Shown here: in pieces, positions 31,076 to 39,024 of the stretch
Layout of the letters: each line of letters begins with the position of its first letter
Numbering within the stretch: the first letter of the stretch is position 1
Origin: Rufibacter psychrotolerans
Lineage (GTDB): Bacteria; Bacteroidota; Bacteroidia; Cytophagales; Hymenobacteraceae
DNA length: 64,000 nt
Assembly: GCF_016924645.1 (NCBI RefSeq)
Contig: NZ_JAFFJV010000022.1
Location: forward strand, 1 to 64,000
Direction of reading: 5' to 3'
Translations under genes and position numbers: made by a program
Notes under the pieces: model-generated
Seen by the model: the letters and a program-made list of their open reading frames with translations, nothing else
What the model was told of the DNA's origin: nothing
Database searches by the model: none

Positions 31076-32032
31076 ATGCCCGTTTCGCCGGAAGGTTTAA
31101 AACGTTACCTTCAGAAATTTACCCGCCTGCGCCAAGGTGGAACCAAATACGGTCCAGCCCCACATAAACCTGTCCTGCTGCTTAGCATTATAGCGTTGTT
31201 TGAGAAGGGCGAGGTGCTGGATAATAAAATCTACATCACCCCAGAACTGGTAGGCATGTTCAAAGAGAACTTCGCGCTACTAGTGACCACCGGCCATAAC
31301 CCAGACTTCTTCCTGCCTTTTTACTACCTAACCAGTGAAGGTTTTTGGTGTGTCAGGACGTTGCCTGGCAAGGAATTGAACGCCCATGTTAAAAGTTTCA
31401 ACGTGCTGAACAGCCTGGTGGACTTCGCTTACCTGGCCGAGGACCTTTATGCATTGCTTCAGGCTCCAGAGACCAGAAACCTATTAAAAGCCGCTTTGCT
31501 GCAACGCTACTTCCCCGCCAGCGTTCACCAGCACCAACAAGCAAAGAGCCACGTAGGCTATCTTCATAGTCTAGAGAAGTATATCCTGAACGAGGACACT
31601 GCTATCTACACGCCACTTCAGCAAACAGCCCCCGACGAAGAACAGGTATTTGTGAGAGGGGGCCTGTTCAAGAAATTGGTACCGCAGGTTTATAACTTCA
31701 CTTGCTGTATCACCGGCATGCGCCTTAGCTCTCTGCATGGTTTTTCCATGATAGACGCTTGCCATATTGTGCCTTTCAGCCGCAGCAACGATGACCGCGT
31801 CACCAACGGTTTAGCTTTGTGCCCCAACCTGCACCGCGCCTTTGACCGGGGTCTTATTACAGTAGATCCTCAACTGAAAGTAGTTGTCTCCTCTGCCATC
31901 GCCGAAGACGAGGCGAATGCCTATGCCCTGAAAAAGTTGGAAGGAAAGCGCTTGAATTTACCGTTCGGGGCAATTCACTATCCGGCACCCGAGAATCTGG
32001 CCTGGCACCGGGAGAAGATGTTCAAGGGATAA
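31076..32032 (+). CDS. HNH endonuclease with PHKPVLLL-type N-terminal domain (candidate modification-dependent nuclease)
   Basis: A 318-residue protein. The N-terminal part carries YGPAPHKPVLLLSIIALFEKG and a second strand-helix region to about residue 145, resembling the DNA-recognition domain of sulfur-dependent McrA-like enzymes. The C-terminal HNH (HNH_2 type) has the CCITG turn at 210-214, His230 (DACHIVPF), Asn244 (VTNGLAL) and His253 (NLHRAFD), all intact. Such proteins cut DNA bearing foreign modifications. It is convergent, with an 11-bp overlap, with a second HNH gene. Base composition is lower in G+C than neighbours, which suggests gain by transfer. Assignment to phosphorothioate recognition is a hypothesis. 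Confidence 0.83.
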   Translation: MPVSPEGLKRYLQKFTRLRQGGTKYGPAPHKPVLLLSIIALFEKGEVLDNKIYITPELVGMFKENFALLVTTGHNPDFFLPFYYLTSEGFWCVRTLPGKELNAHVKSFNVLNSLVDFAYLAEDLYALLQAPETRNLLKAALLQRYFPASVHQHQQAKSHVGYLHSLEKYILNEDTAIYTPLQQTAPDEEQVFVRGGLFKKLVPQVYNFTCCITGMRLSSLHGFSMIDACHIVPFSRSNDDRVTNGLALCPNLHRAFDRGLITVDPQLKVVVSSAIAEDEANAYALKKLEGKRLNLPFGAIHYPAPENLAWHREKMFKG

Positions 32033-32795
32033 ACCTTTCACGATTGTGATATTCAAGAAAGCTCTGGTCTGGCAAGAACCTGGAAGGCAAAATTATTTTC
32101 TCATTGTCATACCTCAGAAAATAATCTTCGGTAGCAGGAGCAACTTCTTTCGCCTTAAGTGTAGAGGATATTCTGACAAGGTAATCAGGCGTAATTGTGA
32201 GCAGACCGGCCTCAAAGGCTTTGTCATGCAAAGCGTTGATAGCTAACCCATTCCTTGGATTCAGCCGATTTTTCTCATCCATTCCCCATGGTCTAATATG
32301 ACCCGCTACTAAAAGGGCCGGCAACTGTATTCCCGTAATACAGCAGGTAGAATTATAGGCCGCCAGCACCGTCCGTCTGAAAACTGACTGGTTTACCCGT
32401 ACTTTAACGATCTGTTCCCGCACTTTTCCCTCTTCAGGAAGTTCCGCTTCCTCTATCTGATGCATCTTCTCTAGCGTGGAATGTTCAACTGCAGCCCGTA
32501 GCTTCTCACTCTCATATGGCAGCTCATTCCAGTTGTAATTGAACTGTTCCCAAACCTCCCTGTCTAACTTGCTTGTGTTCTTCGCTCCTTTAATGCCCCT
32601 CTCCTGCAAACTTGGGTCTAAGCTTGCGAAGTTAACCAACTTGTACGCGACAGAATTGCTGGTTCTACCAATCAATTCGGCTAACCGAATCACTTCTGGG
32701 TTATTCCGATGAAGTTTCCCAAAGGGCAGCTTACAATACAGATTGATTGCCAATAACAATTCTTCCCTGGTCCAAGGTCTTTGGCCATGCTTCAT
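32022..32795 (-). CDS. HNH endonuclease (second, convergent)
   Basis: A 257-residue HNH_2 nuclease. The N-terminal region RPWTREELLLAINLYCKLPFGKL and GRTSNSVAYKLVNFASLDP looks like a helical DNA-binding module. The catalytic part has CCITG (151-155), His166 (VAGHIRPW), Asn182 (RNGLAIN) and His190 (ALHDKAF). Related proteins occur as lone restriction-like nucleases in many Bacteroidota. Its last 11 bp overlap the end of the first HNH gene on the other strand. A/T-rich compared with flanks. Confidence 0.85.
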   Translation of the reverse strand: MKHGQRPWTREELLLAINLYCKLPFGKLHRNNPEVIRLAELIGRTSNSVAYKLVNFASLDPSLQERGIKGAKNTSKLDREVWEQFNYNWNELPYESEKLRAAVEHSTLEKMHQIEEAELPEEGKVREQIVKVRVNQSVFRRTVLAAYNSTCCITGIQLPALLVAGHIRPWGMDEKNRLNPRNGLAINALHDKAFEAGLLTITPDYLVRISSTLKAKEVAPATEDYFLRYDNEKIILPSRFLPDQSFLEYHNRERFIP

Positions 32796-32845
32796 ATATT
32801 AGGAGAACTAAGATCAGAGATGGAACAAGCCATGATAACAGAATT

Positions 32846-32881
32846 GTTTGAACCTACTTTCATCAAAACCACCCCAAAAAC
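32846..32881. repeat. 36-bp palindromic repeat, copy 19
   Basis: GTTTGAACC to CCCCAAAAAC at the fixed 36-bp length; ends 6 bp before the stop of the next minus-strand gene. Confidence 0.5.
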
Positions 32882-32886
32882 ACCTA

Positions 32887-34029
32887 TTACAACAACAAAG
32901 AATCTACCCGGTGCGCGTGTACCATCATCTCGCAGGGAGACCAGCTGAAGATGGTGAAGCGGCCGTCCTGCGAGGCTACCAGAGCGAGGGCGTCGCGTTG
33001 GTCATGCACGAACTGAGCAGCCGAAAGGTGGCGGGTGCCGCCGTTTTGGGTGGGGTGGACAATAATGGGCTCATTGCCAATGACGGGCTCCGTGACGACA
33101 ATCTGCTCCACCAGCTCATTGCCGTCTGAGCGGATGATCTTGGCCCCGAACGCCAGCAGCTCGTGCTGGTCGGTGATGATGGTGGCGCCGTCAATGGCGG
33201 TAAGGCCGGCCAGGCCGTCAATCTCGCGGCGCAGGGCGCCCTGCCACAGGCTCTGGGTTCGGTTCTCTTTCTGTTGCTGCATTAACTGGGTGAGGGCAGA
33301 AAAGGCCGGCGACACGGCGTAGGGCAGCGGCTGCAGGATGGACTCCTGCCATTGCTGGGTGCCCGAGGGCACCACCAGCAGCGAGCCTCCCCGGCCGTGG
33401 GCGCGCATAGACACCGCCAGTTGCACCAGCACGTTCACAGAATCGTTCCAGGCAGCGGCGGCCGTGAACCCCAGCAAGGAGGTGACCACGGCGGGGCAGT
33501 CGGGCAGGCTGCTGCTGTTCTCGTCAATGATTTTGATTACATCGCCTTTGAGCACCGCCACGTTGGCGAACTTGCCAAACCCGCGGGCCCGCCGGTGTTT
33601 CACTACCAGGAGGCCCGGCTCAGAAACGTCCAGCACAAAACAGAAGCTTTGCAGCTCACGGGTGGTGCCCCACATGTACAAGCCGCCCTGCTCTTCCCAC
33701 ACCCCAATGTGAATGCCGGCGCGCTCAACCCCGGGGGCCAGCTTGGTGAGGTTGTGCGACGTGAGCGGCAGCCGCTGGGCAAACAGCAGGGGGTTGCCGG
33801 CTTGCTCGGGCGGCAGGTAGGCCAGCGAAATGCGGGGCGATTGTCCTTCTTCCTTGCGCAGGCTGGCCCAGAAAGCAGTGTCAATGAGGGCCTCCACAAT
33901 CTTCACCGAGGGGGCGGGCGCCAGGTGCAACTCCCCGGCTTGCCGGGCCTCGGCCTGATGCTGCACAAAATGGCTTTCTATCACGGGCGCCACGGTTCTG
34001 GCCGCGGCATAGGTAGTTTTCCTGATCAT
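32887..34029 (-). CDS. DACNV-type protein: sensor region plus DisA/CdaA-like domain
   Basis: A 380-residue protein. The C-terminal half resembles a diadenylate cyclase fold: a Gly-rich strand HGRGGSLLVVP (211-221), DGATII with the DGA motif at 280-282, and GTRHLSAA at 331-338 in place of the catalytic GTRHRAA. The third residue of the RHR motif is Leu335, so cyclase activity is doubtful and nucleotide sensing is more likely. The N-terminal half (about 40-200) is a separate strand-rich domain. I match the whole to the DACNV group described in nucleotide-based conflict systems. It neighbours two HNH nucleases. Confidence 0.72.
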   Translation of the reverse strand: MIRKTTYAAARTVAPVIESHFVQHQAEARQAGELHLAPAPSVKIVEALIDTAFWASLRKEEGQSPRISLAYLPPEQAGNPLLFAQRLPLTSHNLTKLAPGVERAGIHIGVWEEQGGLYMWGTTRELQSFCFVLDVSEPGLLVVKHRRARGFGKFANVAVLKGDVIKIIDENSSSLPDCPAVVTSLLGFTAAAAWNDSVNVLVQLAVSMRAHGRGGSLLVVPSGTQQWQESILQPLPYAVSPAFSALTQLMQQQKENRTQSLWQGALRREIDGLAGLTAIDGATIITDQHELLAFGAKIIRSDGNELVEQIVVTEPVIGNEPIIVHPTQNGGTRHLSAAQFVHDQRDALALVASQDGRFTIFSWSPCEMMVHAHRVDSLLL

Positions 34030-34417
34030 GTACTGAGAGCTGGACGAACAGAAACCGGCGGCACTCGGGGCTTACCTCTCTCCTGCCCGGCGACTAGGTT
34101 CGCCGGCGCAACGGGAAGACGGCCCCGCCGCTGTTTCAGGTTCTAACTTACGTTTAGTTTTGCTCTGTACAAGGCCCTGACCGGAATAGTTTTGGGGAGG
34201 TTTCCACGTCAGGAACAAGCAGCCTGGCACCAGACAGCGCTCTGGTTGGCGTACGCCTTTCCACCGGCCGGGCTCGCTGAACAAGACCAGGAAACGAGAA
34301 GGAAAACGGCCCGGGTGGGGCACACTACCGCCGGGCGCTTCGGGTAGCGCCTGGAAGTGGTTTTAAATGCTGCCCGTTTTTAGGAGTAGATTTGTGGCAT
34401 AGCCGCTGGGATAGGCG
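34030..34417. other. Gene-free stretch upstream of the DACNV gene
   Basis: No gene, repeat copy or terminator is recognisable. TAGTTTTG occurs on the plus strand near 34185, but no plus-strand gene follows it. Confidence 0.4.
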
Positions 34418-34681
34418 TTAAAGCAATTCTTTCAGAAGGTTCTCCATGGAGGTGGTCTTCAGGTACGGGTCTAACTGCTCCTGCGAGGTAAACGTACGCA
34501 CCATGCCTATGCTGCCGCAGTGTTCCAACAACCAGACCTCGGCGTAAAACGTGCCCATAAAGTACAGGCTAATGTGGCACCAACCTTTCAGGCGCGCATG
34601 CAGGTACCGCCCGCTGTCTTGCACACACTTGATCTGCTCTGTCAAAGACAACTGGCTAAACTCCTTCACTTTCATTTCCAT
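34418..34681 (-). CDS. Small hypothetical protein, 87 residues
   Basis: A compact alpha/beta-looking protein (LSLTEQIKCVQDSGRYLHARLKG, then strands HISLYFMGTFYAEVWLLE and a helical tail). It has three Cys, no signal peptide and no family I recognise; codon use is ordinary for the window. Similar small proteins with this strand pattern occur in Hymenobacteraceae, but I cannot name one. Start could also be MKVKEF two codons later. Confidence 0.55.
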   Translation of the reverse strand: MEMKVKEFSQLSLTEQIKCVQDSGRYLHARLKGWCHISLYFMGTFYAEVWLLEHCGSIGMVRTFTSQEQLDPYLKTTSMENLLKELL

Positions 34682-34900
34682 CTCTTCTTTTGCCGTTTCG
34701 TACCCTCTTACGCAGAGAAACCGGCTTTAGTGCTTAAGTTACCGTTTTTTATTTCTTTTCAGAAAAACTGCCGCCAACCAGAAAGGGCTTTTTTGCGCGG
34801 TTACGGCTGGCCTTCCCTACCTCCGCAAGGCCGCCCACTGCGGTAGTTGCATCATGGTCTTAAACGCAGCCAGGGGCACCGCCAATATAACAGGTACGGT

Positions 34901-35989
34901 TTATCTGCCGGCGCACTGGTATTTTGCCTCATCGGCGGCCAGGGCGAAGCCTAACGCGGCGGCCTTGGCCAGCAGCGCGCAGCTTTGGCTGGTGTCGCCC
35001 TGGGCTTGCTTTATCTTGGCTTGCAGGTAATAGCCCCGGGCGTTGTTGGGCGCGCGCCGAAGGGCCTGCTGGGTGTCTTGCCAGGCTTGCGGCCACTGCT
35101 GCAGGCGGTAATAGGCAAAGGCCCGGTAGAGCAGCGCCTGGGTGGTTTGCGCCGCGCCCTCGGCCCGCGCCAGGAACCTGCTCAGGTCTGCCACGGCCGC
35201 CGGCCAGTTCTCTTCCATCTGCAGGTGCACCCGCCCGCGGTCCAGGTACGCCGTTGCCAGGGTAGAGTCCAGGACGAGGGCTTTGCTCAGGTCTTGCAGG
35301 GCTTGGGGGTACTGCCTGGTTTGCAGGTAGCATTTGCCGCGTGCCGCGTACAGGGGGGCGGCCGGCTGGGTACCTTCCTGCAGCGCCACCGTGTAATCTT
35401 CAATGGCGCCGCCGGGGTTCTTGAGGTGGTTCAGCCGCAGGGCGCCCCGGCGCACCCGGGCTTCCTTCAGGTCTGGCGCGTGCTCCAGGGCGGTGGAGTA
35501 GGCCTCGTGCGCCTTGGTCCAGCGGTGCTCCCGTTCGGCCTCGCGGGCCCGCACCAAGGCGCGCCCGGTGGCAATCCGGCTCCAGCCCACGGTAAGCCCC
35601 AGCACCAGAAGCAACAGCACCAGCAGCACGCCCGCCACTATCTGCACGTCTCGCCTGGTGATGTGGGTATGCTTCTGCGGCCTTTGGCGGTAGTGCCGCT
35701 CCTGGAACCCGGCGGGCTGGCGGGTATGGTGGTAGCGGGGCACGGCGTGGGCCTGCGCCTGCCGCCGGTATTGCTCATACTGCAGCTGCAGGTCAAAGGC
35801 CGCCCGCCGGCGCGGGTCAGACAGCACCTGGTAGGCCTCGTTCACCTGCTTGAAGCGCTCCTCGGCCTGGGGGTTGTGGGGGTTCTTGTCGGGGTGGAAC
35901 TTGAGGGCCAGGCGCTTGTAGGCCACTTTTATGTCAGCGGCCGTGGCACCGGAGGAGACCCCCAAGATATGGTAGTAGTTCTTGTTCAA
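34901..35989 (-). CDS. Membrane-anchored J-domain protein with TPR repeats
   Basis: A 362-residue protein. Residues 3-66 form a J domain with His32-Pro-Asp in KFHPDKNP, the DnaK-stimulating motif. A transmembrane helix follows at about 116-137 (VQIVAGVLLVLLLLVLGLTVGW). Residues 155-350 hold five or six TPR repeats (AHEAYSTALEHAPDLKEA, YPQALQDLSKALVLD, WPQAWQDTQQALRRAP). The N-terminus must be cytosolic to meet DnaK, which places the TPR region in the periplasm. Such proteins recruit Hsp70 to the membrane or to transport complexes. Confidence 0.88.
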   Translation of the reverse strand: MNKNYYHILGVSSGATAADIKVAYKRLALKFHPDKNPHNPQAEERFKQVNEAYQVLSDPRRRAAFDLQLQYEQYRRQAQAHAVPRYHHTRQPAGFQERHYRQRPQKHTHITRRDVQIVAGVLLVLLLLVLGLTVGWSRIATGRALVRAREAEREHRWTKAHEAYSTALEHAPDLKEARVRRGALRLNHLKNPGGAIEDYTVALQEGTQPAAPLYAARGKCYLQTRQYPQALQDLSKALVLDSTLATAYLDRGRVHLQMEENWPAAVADLSRFLARAEGAAQTTQALLYRAFAYYRLQQWPQAWQDTQQALRRAPNNARGYYLQAKIKQAQGDTSQSCALLAKAAALGFALAADEAKYQCAGR

Positions 35990-36059
35990 GCGGAAACTGG
36001 CAGGCGTGCCGTCCGCAAAAGTACGACAACTGGGAGCTGCGTGGCCACCTCTTTCCTGG

Positions 36060-36095
36060 GTTTTTGGCGCATTTCCTGAAAATCGGCCCTAAAAC
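36060..36095. repeat. 36-bp palindromic repeat, copy 20
   Basis: GTTTTTGGCGC to GGCCCTAAAAC. Between divergent genes. Confidence 0.75.
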
Positions 36096-36227
36096 GGGCC
36101 AGAACATTCCCTTGGTGGGCTATCCCTGCGAAGCCCTTTTCCGTAAGCAAACGGGAAGAATTAAATTTCCGGAATATTTTCCGCCGATGTTCCGTATATC
36201 CACTACGCACCATCAATAGAAAAACCC

Positions 36228-36599
36228 ATGGCAACCGAAGACAAAAGCAAAACAGATAGCATCATCGCCAACCTGATAGGGTATGTAGACACCCGCATTG
36301 ACCTCATCAAACTTGACCTGCAGACCAAGCTCAAGGGCATTTTTGTGAGCACCATTCACGGGGTGCTGCTGGGGCTGGTGGCGTTGATGGTGCTGCTCTT
36401 CCTCAACGTGTTTCTGGCCCTGCTGCTGAACGAGTGGCTGGACAGCCGTTACTGGGGCTTCGGGATTATCACGCTTTTTTACCTTATCTTGCTGATCATT
36501 TTGCTGGTGGGCCTGGATAAGAAGGTGTTTCAGGGCATGGCCGACAAAGCCTTCCGCAACACCATTTACAAGACAGATGAATCTAACCAAACGATCTAA
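36228..36599 (+). CDS. YqjE/holin-like small membrane protein
   Basis: A 123-residue protein of the actinobacterial-holin/YqjE superfamily. An amphipathic helix (SIIANLIGYVDTRIDLIKLDLQTK) precedes two transmembrane helices (about 43-66 and 79-98). Despite the name holin these are chromosomal envelope-stress-like proteins, and no phage gene is near. Followed 14 bp later by another membrane-linked gene. Confidence 0.8.
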   Translation: MATEDKSKTDSIIANLIGYVDTRIDLIKLDLQTKLKGIFVSTIHGVLLGLVALMVLLFLNVFLALLLNEWLDSRYWGFGIITLFYLILLIILLVGLDKKVFQGMADKAFRNTIYKTDESNQTI

Positions 36600-36613
36600 C
36601 CATACCTGTTGCC

Positions 36614-37231
36614 ATGAGCGAACTAAACAACCCGCTTTTTGATGACCCGCGCGAGTTCCTGGAGCGTCAAAAGGAAGAATATAAGAATGCGCTGCTCAGC
36701 GATGTCTCTGACCTGAAAGACCAGTCGCAGAAAATTGGGAAGAACCTGCTGCTGGCCGGTGGCCTGCTGGCCGGGGTGTACTTTGTGAGCCGGGCCCTCA
36801 GCAGCCGGAACGGGGACAAACCCAAGAAAAAAAAAAGTAACCGTCTAGAGAACGCGGCCCGGTTCAAGGGCGCCGAAGACCGGGCCTGGATCTCCTCCAT
36901 CCCAGACGTTGAGGACGATGAGCCGCTCTACAGTGCCATTGAGCGCACGTACCCGGCGGTGTACCACCCGTCTACCGGCACGGTGAGCCCCTCGCTCAGG
37001 CGCAAGGGCAAGGAGGAAACTTCTGGGCTGAAGGCATTCTTTCAGTCAGATTTATTTAAGATATTGGAGCAGCAGTTGGCGGCCATGCTCATGGTGTACC
37101 TGACCAAACTGATTGAGCAGCACCTGCAAGCCCCGGCCACTCCCGCCCAACCCGCGTTGGTAGAGGAGACCACTGTTGAATACGAGTTACAGCCTGACCC
37201 CACCACGGATGCCCAACCGCCGCAGTACTAG
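36614..37231 (+). CDS. Hypothetical single-pass membrane protein
   Basis: A 205-residue protein. The N-terminal helix region (REFLERQKEEYKNALLSDVSDLKDQSQ) leads into one transmembrane segment (NLLLAGGLLAGVYFVSRAL, about 44-62). A Lys-rich turn (KPKKKKS) is encoded across a run of ten A at 36837-36846, a possible slippage site. The C-terminal part has another hydrophobic stretch (LEQQLAAMLMVYLTKLIEQHL) and a Pro/Thr/Gln tail. Pairs with the YqjE-like gene in one operon; the combination recalls YqjD-YqjE-type membrane pairs. Overlaps the next gene. Confidence 0.7.
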   Translation: MSELNNPLFDDPREFLERQKEEYKNALLSDVSDLKDQSQKIGKNLLLAGGLLAGVYFVSRALSSRNGDKPKKKKSNRLENAARFKGAEDRAWISSIPDVEDDEPLYSAIERTYPAVYHPSTGTVSPSLRRKGKEETSGLKAFFQSDLFKILEQQLAAMLMVYLTKLIEQHLQAPATPAQPALVEETTVEYELQPDPTTDAQPPQY

Positions 37232-37988
37232 TCTTTTTCCTTCTTTGAGTACCCCAGACGCTGCCAACCGCCCCAAACGGCTGGCAGTTCTCCTGGACCC
37301 CGACCACCTCACCGTTGCCCGCTGCCAGGAGATCCTGGCGCTCAGCCACCGGCATGAGGTGGATTTCTTTTTCATGGGCGGCAGCCTCATCTCCAACCCA
37401 GACCAGGCCTCGTTTGTGGCGTACATCAAGCAGAACAGCACCATTCCAGTGATCCTGTTCCCCAGCAGCGGTCTGTACATAGACGCCCAGGCCGATGGCA
37501 TGCTGCTGCTGTCGCTCATTTCGGGCCGCAACCCAGACTTTCTCATCGGTCAGCACGTAGCCGCCGCCCCTCTGCTCAAGAACAGCGGGCTGCCCCTCTA
37601 CCCCACCGGCTACATGCTGGTAGACTCTGGCCGGCAGACCACGGCCTCTTACATGAGCGGCACCACGCCCATTCCGCACGACAAGCCCTCTATTGCCGCC
37701 TGCACCGCCCTGGCCGGCGAAATGCTGGGCCTGCGCTACATCTACCTGGACGGGGGTAGCGGCGCCATGTATCCGGTGAGCCCCGCCATGATCCAGGCGG
37801 TGCGCCAGGCCGTTTCCTTGCCCATTTTGGTAGGCGGCGGCGTAAACACCACCGAGAAGGCCGAAGCCGCCTGGAAAGCCGGCGCCGACATTTTGGTGGT
37901 GGGCAACCACATTGAGAAAACCCCGCAGTTCATTGCCGACGTAAGTGAGGTGAAGCAGCGGTTCAACGTGGCGTTGCCGCAGCAGTAA
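37209..37988 (+). CDS. Geranylgeranylglyceryl/heptaprenylglyceryl-phosphate synthase family (PcrB-like)
   Basis: About 259 residues. A TIM barrel with the family motifs LAVLLDPDH, FFMGGSL, ILFPSSG, LLLSLISGRNPDFLIGQHV, YIYLDGGSGA and LPILVGGGVNT plus AGADILVVGNHIE. These bind glycerol-1-phosphate and a prenyl diphosphate to form an archaeal-type ether-lipid precursor. Members are known in Bacteroidota though their lipid product is unclear. The start at 37209 overlaps the previous gene by 23 bp; 37176 would overlap by 56 bp. Confidence 0.9.
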   Translation: MPNRRSTSLFPSLSTPDAANRPKRLAVLLDPDHLTVARCQEILALSHRHEVDFFFMGGSLISNPDQASFVAYIKQNSTIPVILFPSSGLYIDAQADGMLLLSLISGRNPDFLIGQHVAAAPLLKNSGLPLYPTGYMLVDSGRQTTASYMSGTTPIPHDKPSIAACTALAGEMLGLRYIYLDGGSGAMYPVSPAMIQAVRQAVSLPILVGGGVNTTEKAEAAWKAGADILVVGNHIEKTPQFIADVSEVKQRFNVALPQQ

Positions 37989-38001
37989 TGTTGCACTTCT
38001 T

Positions 38002-38226
38002 TTGCGTTTCCGCTTTCATCTGGCTATCTTAGCCAGTGTCACTTACCTGCTTTGGTTGTGTTTCCTTTTAGCCACATACGCCTTGTGCTCCTTAAGCCGT
38101 TCCTGGGCTTGGTAGCAGCGTCACAGCATGCCGCTTTGCGGGATGTGCTGAACGGCTATTGCCTTTACTTTTTCGCTACGCCCAAGGCCTTTATTAACTA
38201 AGCCGGGGACTACTCCCGGCCTTTTC
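38002..38226 (+). ncRNA. Possible small transcript (sRNA or short ORF) with own promoter and terminator
   Basis: TTG at 38002, a 20-base spacer and TATCTTAG at 38025 resemble a promoter with one mismatch. A GCCGGG/CCCGGC hairpin followed by CTTTTCTTCT ends at about 38226. The 180 bases between carry a short open frame without ATG, ending TTTATTAACTAA at 38202, with a plausible GTG start. The unit sits free in a 403-bp gap. It could encode an RNA regulator or a 47-residue peptide; neither matches a family I know. Confidence 0.35.
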
Positions 38227-38391
38227 TTCTGGTGCCACCTGTACCGGTAGCCTGCGTACCCTTTGTGTACCCAGCCGCCGGCACAGGTGGCACGCTCCTT
38301 TTCCAGCCCCGCTCAAGGCGGAAGCGCCACGCTGCCGTTGGGGCATCTCCAGGGCCTGGAAAACCAATCGTCACCTAAAACCTACGTGTTT

Positions 38392-38796
38392 ATGAACTCT
38401 ATTTATTTAACCCAGAAAGATCATGAGCGCCTGCACCAGTTGGTGCAGCAGCAGCGCTCTTCCGGTTCCCCCAACACCGTAGCCGGCCTTTGCCAGGAAC
38501 TGCGCCACGCCCACCAGCTTCCCTCTGAGGAAGTGCCCGAAGACGTCATCACCATGAACTCACTGGTGAGGCTCAAGGAGAAGAAGAGCGGCACCGTGCT
38601 GGAGCTAACGCTGGTGTACCCTAAAGACGCAGACGTCACTACCCGCAAGATCTCCGTGCTGGCCCCGGTGGGCACCGCCATCCTGGGCAGAAAGGTGGGC
38701 CAGGAAGTGGAATGCACCGTCTCGGGAAGAACGCTCACCTACCGCGTGGAAGAGGTGATCTACCAGCCAGAGGCCGCCGGCGACTTTTACCTGTAA
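38392..38796 (+). CDS. GreA/Rnk-like transcription factor
   Basis: About 134 residues. The N-terminal 45 residues form a short helical hairpin (TQKDHERLHQLVQQQ) rather than the long GreA coiled coil. The C-terminal half matches the FKBP-like GreA/GreB domain (VRLKEKKSGTVLELTLVYPKDADVTT, APVGTAILGRKVGQEVE). This build is that of Rnk, which binds RNA polymerase and opposes Gre factors in Proteobacteria. The longer frame to 38263 lacks similarity. Confidence 0.85.
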   Translation: MNSIYLTQKDHERLHQLVQQQRSSGSPNTVAGLCQELRHAHQLPSEEVPEDVITMNSLVRLKEKKSGTVLELTLVYPKDADVTTRKISVLAPVGTAILGRKVGQEVECTVSGRTLTYRVEEVIYQPEAAGDFYL

Positions 38797-38864
38797 CGGT
38801 TTTCTGGGGCTGAGGCCGTTGGGTTCAACCCTTTCGCGTGTCCTTCTTCAGGGCCATAGGCTGT

Positions 38865-38900
38865 GTTTTGGGGCCGTTTTCCAGAAAATGCGCTAAAAAC
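38865..38900. repeat. 36-bp palindromic repeat, copy 21
   Basis: GTTTTGGGGCC to GCGCTAAAAAC, centre TTTTCCAGAAAA. After the Rnk-like gene. Confidence 0.75.
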
Positions 38901-38946
38901 AGCCAGGTATGGCTTGAATCTTGCACCACCAAAAATACGGCTAAGG

Positions 38947-38989
38947 GGCAGGTCCACCAGACGCTCTTCTGAGGGCTGGTGGACCTGCC
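38947..38989. promoter_or_regulatory. Long hairpin upstream of the 145-residue gene
   Basis: GGCAGGTCCACCAG pairs perfectly with 38976-38989 around a 15-base loop. It lies 36 bp before the next start and has no T-run, so it may regulate the leader rather than terminate. Confidence 0.45.
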
Positions 38990-39024
38990 GCCCGGTGCCC
39001 ATGTAGTACGTAACGTTTTGATTG

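Noticed and set aside
34744..34780. A palindrome copy in the A/T-rich gap near 34750
   Set aside because: Only the T tract and a TTTTCAGAAAA centre match; the right arm is missing.
36228..36599. Prophage fragment suggested by a holin-like protein
   Set aside because: No phage structural, lysis or integrase gene is near; the protein fits the chromosomal YqjE group.
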